From Symsagittifera roscoffensis (Eukaryota > Xenacoelomorpha > Acoela > Convolutidae): a stretch of 64,000 nucleotides of DNA. Made by a program: the position numbers and the translations under genes. Where the stretch lies: positions 17,114,449 to 17,178,448 of the forward strand of contig NC_087063.1 in the NCBI RefSeq assembly GCF_963678635.1, read 5' to 3'. Below the pieces are notes generated by a model. That model ran no database searches, was not told the origin of the DNA, and worked only from the letters and a program-made list of their open reading frames with translations. Shown one piece after another: positions 59,031 through 64,000 of this stretch. Each line of letters begins with the position of its first letter. The stretch's first letter is position 1.

Positions 59031-60763
59031 GAAAAACTTCATTGCAGAAGTTCAAAACTTTAACAATGTGCTTCTCAAAACAGGCGTCCCTTTCGCAAAA
59101 ACGCCTCAAATTCCTAAAGTAGTTCTACTTGGAAACGAAAAATCCGGGAAAAGTTCGCTGCTGGAAAAATTGTTTGGAAGCTCAGTTTACATTAAAGACC
59201 AGAAAATTGACCGACCTGTGCATGTCGAGACTTGTCATGTTGATGGTCTTGATTCCTGGTTCGAACTGGAGGATCTAAAGGGATCCCGATTCCTCACGGG
59301 AGAAGATTTGGGCACTGAGTTAATCAGAACTGCAGCGACTCTTGGCTTCACAGAAACAGAGATCCTAGAAAGTCCGATTAAAGTGAAACTTAACTCATTT
59401 GACCTCTGCGGGGATATTACATTCGTTGATTTCCCAGGTGTCAAAAACAGCGATAACTGGAATAGTTTCAGGGAATTTGTGATGAGAGAGTTTGACTACT
59501 CTTCCGATTGTATTTTAATTGGAGTTGTGCCTGTGACTGATCCGAATAACCAAGCCAGGGTTCTTAAACTTCTTGGTGATTTGGATTCTCACCGAGTCAG
59601 ATCATCGTTAATTTTGACCAAACTCGATCTGGTTTCAGTTGACGATATTCAAACCTTTCTGGATTCTTACTTGTCTACTTTTCCTCAAGTAGTCGGAATT
59701 GGAAACATGGACGACGGAATCAACCAAAAAGAAGTTTTATGTGTAGATAAATTTAACAATAAAATTCATGCGGCAATTCCAAAATTCGCTCCGTATGAAA
59801 ATCACATTGGCATTCGAGCAGCTCGGGTCATGATTTCGAACTTGATTGCAAAAACTGTCCGGAAGTCAGTTACCGATATCCGAGATAAACTCCAAAAGCA
59901 GATGTTTACTTTGCAACGAAACTGTTTCGAGATCAAAGCAATTACTTCGGTTCGAAGTGACATTTCGGTGTCAACCCTCGTTAAAACATTCGGCGATAGC
60001 CTGAACAAAGCTTTGTTCGGCTGTGCTAGTAGCTCTTCGGAGCCGAAAGAAGAAAGCACCGACTTAACAGAAGGCGCTCGGATCAACATGATATTTCAAA
60101 AGACACTCGTAAACCGATTACGCAATATCAACTCGGTTTTTAATGAAAACGACAACCGTCAAGTTGTTTACGCGATCAAAAACTCGAGGGCGATCCGAAC
60201 CGGTTTTTTCATACCCGACAAAGCGTTCAATACGGTTGCTCGGCAACGTATCGAGAGGTTCAGACTGCCGTTGATGAACTGTCTGAAAGACATTGTAGTT
60301 CAAGTGAAAGGGGCAATAGCTCGATGTGGCAGACTTACCTTGCAATCATACCCTGTTCTTATGGATGAAATAACCCGCAAGTGCGTGGAATTTGTTTTAA
60401 CAAATGACATGCTAGTTCAAGATGCAATCGATGCTGCTCTCAAAATTGAGGAATGCTATATAAATTCAGCGAATGAAGATTTTGCAAAGCAAGTTGAACG
60501 AGCAAACGCCTTAGCTGAAGACGGGCATAGTTTCAAGGTCAAGCGGTCAATTATGAGTACAAATCTGAACAAGTCTGGACCGTTGAGTATCTTGCAGCCG
60601 GAAACGAACACAAAGCATAAGTTTTGGTTTGTTCTTTCAAGTGACGAATTACAATGGTTCAAGCACAAAGACAAGAAGACATTTGTGGCATGCTTGAAGC
60701 TGGACAATTTGCGACTCATGGACGGGGACGTCGAAGGCTCAATATGCATGTTTTACCTAACAG
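59031..60763 (+). CDS. Dynamin-like GTPase, main exon (G domain, stalk, first half of PH)
   Basis: Counting from the Val codon at 59068, the P-loop GNEKSGKSS is at residues 22-30, switch I region KIDRPV at 46-51, DFPG at 121-124, and TKLDL at 184-188. A helical stalk follows to about 485, then a PH start (SGPLSIL, KFWFVLSSDELQWFKHKDKK, ACLKLDNLRLMDGD) up to FYLT. This is the classical dynamin order. The donor at 60764 (GTTTGC, phase 1) joins 61177. The 5' end is uncertain: the frame is open to 59008, an acceptor-like TTATCAG ends at 59030, and the ATG seen in sister copies is ACG, so a further 5' exon is likely. The P-loop lacks the usual Gln-Ser, and the switch I Thr position is Ile. It would act on membranes in the cytosol. 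Confidence 0.8.
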
Positions 60764-61176
60764 GTTTGCATATTTCAGATGAGGACTGTAAAAAAAAATC
60801 AACTTGAGAGAACATGGGTCTTGCAGTGGCATTATTAGTATGAAAAGTTCAAAAACGCAAATAAACAAATTCATTAGCCTTTTTACGGAGTATTTCAAGC
60901 AGAAGCAGATCTAGGAATTTTTATTTGACCAAATTGATTTTCCGAGCGCTCCAAGGAAATAAAGAGTTTTTAGCAAGTTTTTGAAAAAAGCAAGGCAAAA
61001 ATGTCTTGCTTGGGCACTTTTTGGAGCTTTATAAAAAAGTTACAATTTGGTCGCCGCGCGCTCTCCTTCAAAATTAATGTAAAACTAGTGGTTCACTATT
61101 GGCGTTGCATCAAATAGATGTCATGGGGACTCTTTGGTTGATGGTCGAAACCTTGATGACAAGTATCGCTTTTTAG
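60764..61176 (+). other. Intron inside the dynamin PH domain, containing a MITE remnant
   Basis: GTTTGC donor and CGCTTTTTAG acceptor, both phase 1. Removing it gives MFYLT-GKRVSEDYERLTL, a continuous PH domain by comparison with dynamins. Reading through from either side gives non-PH residues. About 60904-61112 is the degraded hAT-like MITE. Confidence 0.7.
60904..61112 (-). mobile_element. Degraded hAT-like MITE in the dynamin intron
   Basis: Read on the minus strand it gives GCCAATAGTG, ATTTTGAAGGAGAGCGCGCG and a following AAAAAGTGCCC block, matching the interior of the MITEs at 7150 and 63322. The plus-strand left end AGATCTAGGAATTT resembles their terminal repeat. No target duplication is visible. 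Confidence 0.5.
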
Positions 61177-61700
61177 GTAAAAGAGTGAGTGAGGATTACG
61201 AAAGACTTACTCTTGTGGCTGAAAACGAAGACGACGCTGAAAGATGGAAAACGCAACTGCTACGCGCTGGTGTATTTCCAGTAAACGACAGTTTCCAGGA
61301 TTTATCTAACGATATTTTCCTCAATGGCCAGCTAAACGAAAGTGTGGCCCTCATTCGACATTTGACACTAGAGTACATGAAAATTATTAAGAAAAACTTA
61401 TGTGACAAGTTTACCAAAATTGTGGTTCACTATTTAATAAACCGAACTAAAGAGTTCGTTATGAATGACTTGCTACTTTATTTATTTTCATTGAAGAAAG
61501 ACTGTGAATTGCTCAAAACATCATCAGACGCTGTTTCAATGCAGAAGAAACAAGTTCAAGATTACGAGGCGACGAAGGAAGCGATTACACTAGCAGACAA
61601 TTTGTGCTTTTCGCAAATTCAGCCGTTTTATATTAAAAACGCAGAAACTACCCAAGATATTTTGAACAGGACGTTCGGAGAGGATTTTGGGCTTTTCTAA
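61177..61700 (+). CDS. Dynamin-like GTPase, last exon (end of PH, GED)
   Basis: Phase 1 acceptor at 61176. It encodes the end of the PH domain (ERLTLVAENEDDAERW, then LLRAGVFP, matching the dynamin W-x-x-x-L-x-R-A-G-V-x-P signature) and a GED-type helical region (NESVALIRHLTLEYMKIIKK, then HYLINRTKEFVMNDLLLYLF). It stops at TAA 61698. There is no proline-rich domain in this exon, so the predicted total is about 750 residues, shorter than classical dynamins. GED assembles with the stalk and stimulates GTPase activity in the family. No truncated array copy includes this part. Confidence 0.85.
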
Positions 61701-62365
61701 AGAGTAAGCGCTGGATCGAATACAGAGCACTGATTATTTGCCCAAATTCGAAGACCACAATTTGAAGCGCATTTTCTGAAGAAAAAAGATAATTGATAAA
61801 AACGAACTTAGAAAGTAATTAACGTTTAAAATTGTTTTTGGCGAAATTATGGACTCGTGTATGTAATGTAAACAAGAAGGTTTCAAGCCGCCTCAGTTCT
61901 TTGAATTGAACCAAATAAATATCCGAAGTTTGAAATACAATTTAAAGCTGATCTGCAGATGGTTATGGTCGAAACATACCCTTGGAAAGGATAGAAACTT
62001 CCAACTTTCCGCATCTTCTATCCCATTCATAAATCAAACTACCTCAATCAAACTTCAGTCGTATAATCTCGATAGGATTAGCAGAGTTTGTCAATTTTTC
62101 CACAATTTCCGCCCACATTATGGCTAAGTTCATCTCCGCTCAAATGATCCGTAAATAGAGTAGCTTCCAATTTTTCATTAGTGCTTTTTAGCTGCAAAAT
62201 TTTCCTGAGAGCTAGACTTGGAATGAGAGCAATTTATTTTTTTTTCATTTTTTCGCTGCTATAAAAAAATCCTAAAAAGTCAAGTTTTCAAAAAGTGCCA
62301 TCGACTTTTAACGAACGGTGTTGACTGTTACTTGTGTCTTCCCATTTAGAATTAATTTAAGATCA
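61701..62365 (+). other. Dynamin 3' flank and spacer
   Basis: An AATAAA is at 61914-61919, 214 bp after the stop, a plausible polyadenylation signal. A GTAAGC just after the stop (61704) could be a donor in the 3' UTR. Nothing else is recognised. Confidence 0.5.
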
Positions 62366-62480
62366 ATGTCTCATTTTCTGCCTCCTCGCTCTCCTCTGGT
62401 TGCGAAGCCTCGGTCTCCCGATGTCAGCTCTTCAGTTCAACGACGGGACAATTTCCGGTCTGCTTTGGCTCCGCTAACAG
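62366..62480 (+). CDS. Possible short coding exon of an unknown gene
   Basis: From ATG 62366 to a GT at 62481 (ACAG then GTTGGT) the frame gives 38 codons, starting MSHFLPPRSPLVAKPRSPDV and ending ALAPLT. It is rich in Pro, Arg and Ser and clearly higher in GC than its surroundings. An acceptor-like CATTTAG at 62349 would also allow an internal exon. It might be the first exon of the next gene or a proline-rich tail used by the dynamin; frame and splice evidence do not decide. From 62481 to 62915 I see nothing else. Confidence 0.35.
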
Positions 62481-62915
62481 GTTGGTCTTAGGTTGAGGCA
62501 ATTCTCTGGTCGGTTAGCTGCTCCACCCTTCTTTTTTCGGACTCGACCTCTGATAACACCTTCCCTTTCAAAGGGTTTGTCGGTGAATCGGCAGAATTTT
62601 TAAGCGTACAATCTTTCTCATGACGTTTTGTGCTGCGTCTTTGATTTCCGCAATCAACCTTGCAGTTTTATTTGAAGTTCGCTTGAAGTTTTATTTGAGC
62701 CCGCATGACATTTTTTTTCTGACGCTGTAGTATATTTCCGGTTTTTTTAAGGTTCTCTATAGATCCAGCATAGTCACGATCGGGCATAGTCATTTCACAT
62801 CTCTAATTATCGTGCTGATACTGAGTTTTATCGGTTTGTTTTTGTTTCCGTCTAACAACATTGTTCCTAGTTTTCTTTTTGCCGCTATTATGCCCGGGTT
62901 GACCTTCATAAAATG

Positions 62916-62974
62916 AAAATGCTTATCTTACAATTCCATACACCAAAAATGCTTATCATACAATTCCATACATC
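62916..62974 (+). repeat. Two tandem 29-bp repeats
   Basis: AAAATGCTTATC-TACAATTCCATACA is present twice in a row with small changes. Confidence 0.65.
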
Positions 62975-63125
62975 AAATTATGGAAAAATTCTAGTCATGC
63001 AATTTTCATACAATTTCAAAAAATCATTAAAAAAAGATTCGAACTAGTTTCTGCGGCTATTTGAACCAAATAAAACAGTCTGGTGATTAAAAAAAAAACT
63101 TTTTTTTTGGAAACAAATGGTTTGA

Positions 63126-63153
63126 ATACAATTTTCATATATGAAAATTGTAT
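63126..63153. repeat. Perfect 28-bp palindrome
   Basis: The arms ATACAATTTTCATA and TATGAAAATTGTAT are exact complements with no loop. Related ATGCAATTTTCATAC is at about 62998. Confidence 0.8.
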
Positions 63154-63321
63154 GACTAGCATTTTTTTGATGGCGACAACAATTTTTCCAAGTACTACTG
63201 AAAATTCCCCAATTTTTTTTTTCAATCGCAAATCGAATTTTGTTCTCAAACAAACATTTTCCAAAAAAATTTTTTTTGCATGCAAATTTAAATTTTTTTG
63301 TCTGCATAACGTAGTCCTGAA

Positions 63322-63679
63322 CAGGGGCGAATCTAGGATTTCCGAGATTTCCGAGCTCTCCCAAAGTACTAAAAAGACGCTGTTTTGACAAATTTTTGTG
63401 CGCCGCAGGCAAAAAATTAAAAACAGGCCAAAAAAAGTGTTTTTAGGCATTTTTTGAAAAATTTTAACCAAAACAATTGCGTTTTTTGTCGAGCTCTCCC
63501 CCCTCAAAATTACTATATAGTGGCGCCGAATGCACCTTTAATATTTTTTTAGGGTCCGGCGCCGGATCTAGATATCTCAAAATAGTACAAAGGGGGGAAC
63601 ATTTGGGCCGGCAGGGGGTCCAATCCCTGAGGAGGGGGCGTCCCCCCCCGCCCCCCCCCCCCAACTAAATCTGCCCCTG
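63322..63679. mobile_element. hAT-like MITE (358 bp) with 8-bp target-site duplication
   Basis: The ends are CAGGGGCGAATCTAGG and ATCTGCCCCTG, inverted repeats starting CAGGGGC as in hAT elements. The flanks GTCCTGAA (63314-63321) and GTCCTGGA (63680-63687) match in 7 of 8 bases, the length expected for hAT insertions. The interior includes a long C run (63643-63662) and GGCGCC blocks. No transposase. Confidence 0.75.
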
Positions 63680-63687
63680 GTCCTGGA

Positions 63688-64000
63688 TACACAAAAATTG
63701 GTTTTTTCCGTTTCTCTGGATAACTTTTTTCAAATAGGCTGAAAACCTCCTATTTTTTGTATGGCAAGTTTATATATGCCTTGATCATTGTCTGATAATT
63801 TGATCATTCTAATTTTAGAAATAATCATCTTTGAAATTTTTTGCCAACATTTAAAAGTTTGATCCTTCAATTATATGATTTGTGAAAAGAAGTCTTACAC
63901 AATTCAGGTCGTTTCCAATGCATTGTAAATGCTAGACGATCAACATTTTGATGACTCTAGCTCTGAGTGAACCATGGTTGTTCGTCACTTGTGTTCGGTC
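63688..64000 (+). other. Unannotated AT-rich end of window
   Basis: No gene, repeat or element recognised. Confidence 0.5.

Larger units (their letters stand above)
54518..59792 (+). repeat. Dynamin array unit 8, leading into the complete gene
   Basis: Same layout as unit 5: foldback element 54804-55255, B-box fragment 55958-56028, 94-codon ORF (ATG 57890), then the G-domain exon. At 59793, where all other units switch to the junction segment, this unit continues into the rest of the dynamin exon. Confidence 0.85.

Noticed and set aside
60764-60807. Dynamin exon ending at the TGA after KKKST
   Set aside because: Reading through loses the PH domain; splicing at 60764 to 61177 restores it in phase.
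61118-61176. Dynamin last exon starting at 61118 (after AAATAG)
   Set aside because: That acceptor would need phase 2, but the upstream donor leaves phase 1; 61177 fits both phase and PH alignment.
63464-63668. Gly/Pro-rich ORFs at the window end
   Set aside because: They come from the C-rich interior of the hAT-like MITE on both strands.

Overview
**Organism.** The window is AT-rich animal (metazoan) DNA. The evidence is a secreted gel-mucin-type gene (Ser/Thr/Gly repeats, then TIL, VWC and C-terminal cystine-knot modules) split by phase-matched GT-AG introns, and a dynamin-family GTPase with stalk, PH and GED. I see no rRNA, intact tRNA, operon or prokaryotic signal. The species cannot be named from the sequence. 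Both genes lie on the + strand.

**1-15.5 kb: a mucin-like gene, its 3' part.** A huge Ser/Thr/Gly/Pro exon (2-3902) is followed by seven smaller exons (4429-4530, 8664-9038, 10078-10399, 10918-10987, 13489-13608, 14243-14357, 14891-15198). All splice phases agree, and together they encode a Cys-rich tail ending in a CTCK cystine knot. The introns hold hairpin elements, a hAT-like MITE, a tRNA-derived SINE and diverged tandem repeats.

**10.3-24.5 kb: segmental tandem duplication.** The block 10346-17448 is repeated at 17449-24504, nearly identical. This gives a second, promoterless set of the last mucin exons. The junction shows 3 bp of microhomology and sits at the inner edge of the terminal repeat of a foldback element.

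**23.8-61.9 kb: dynamin array.** Eight tandem units (5.7, 4.1, 3.9, 3.2, 5.8, 4.1, 3.9 and more than 5.3 kb) each carry a foldback element, a 94-codon anonymous ORF and the 5' part of a dynamin-like gene. Only the last unit continues into a complete gene (about 59031-60763 plus 61177-61700: G domain, stalk, PH, GED, no visible proline-rich tail). The other copies are cut inside the G domain by a common junction segment. Three truncated copies keep an open frame from P-loop to TKLD. Two carry a 5-bp insertion, two a 1-bp deletion, and three shorter pieces lack the P-loop. Units 2-5 are repeated as units 6-8, so the array is a higher-order repeat with one visible unequal-crossover product.

**61.9-64 kb.** A possible short coding exon (62366-62480), small repeats, and a hAT-like MITE (63322-63679) with an 8-bp target-site duplication.

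**How it fits together.** The mucin would be secreted and gel-forming. The dynamin would act in membrane scission or remodelling inside the cell. Nothing links them functionally. What they share is a mobile-element-rich neighbourhood that has repeatedly been duplicated in tandem. Because the copies are so alike, assembly or haplotype artefacts should be excluded with long reads.
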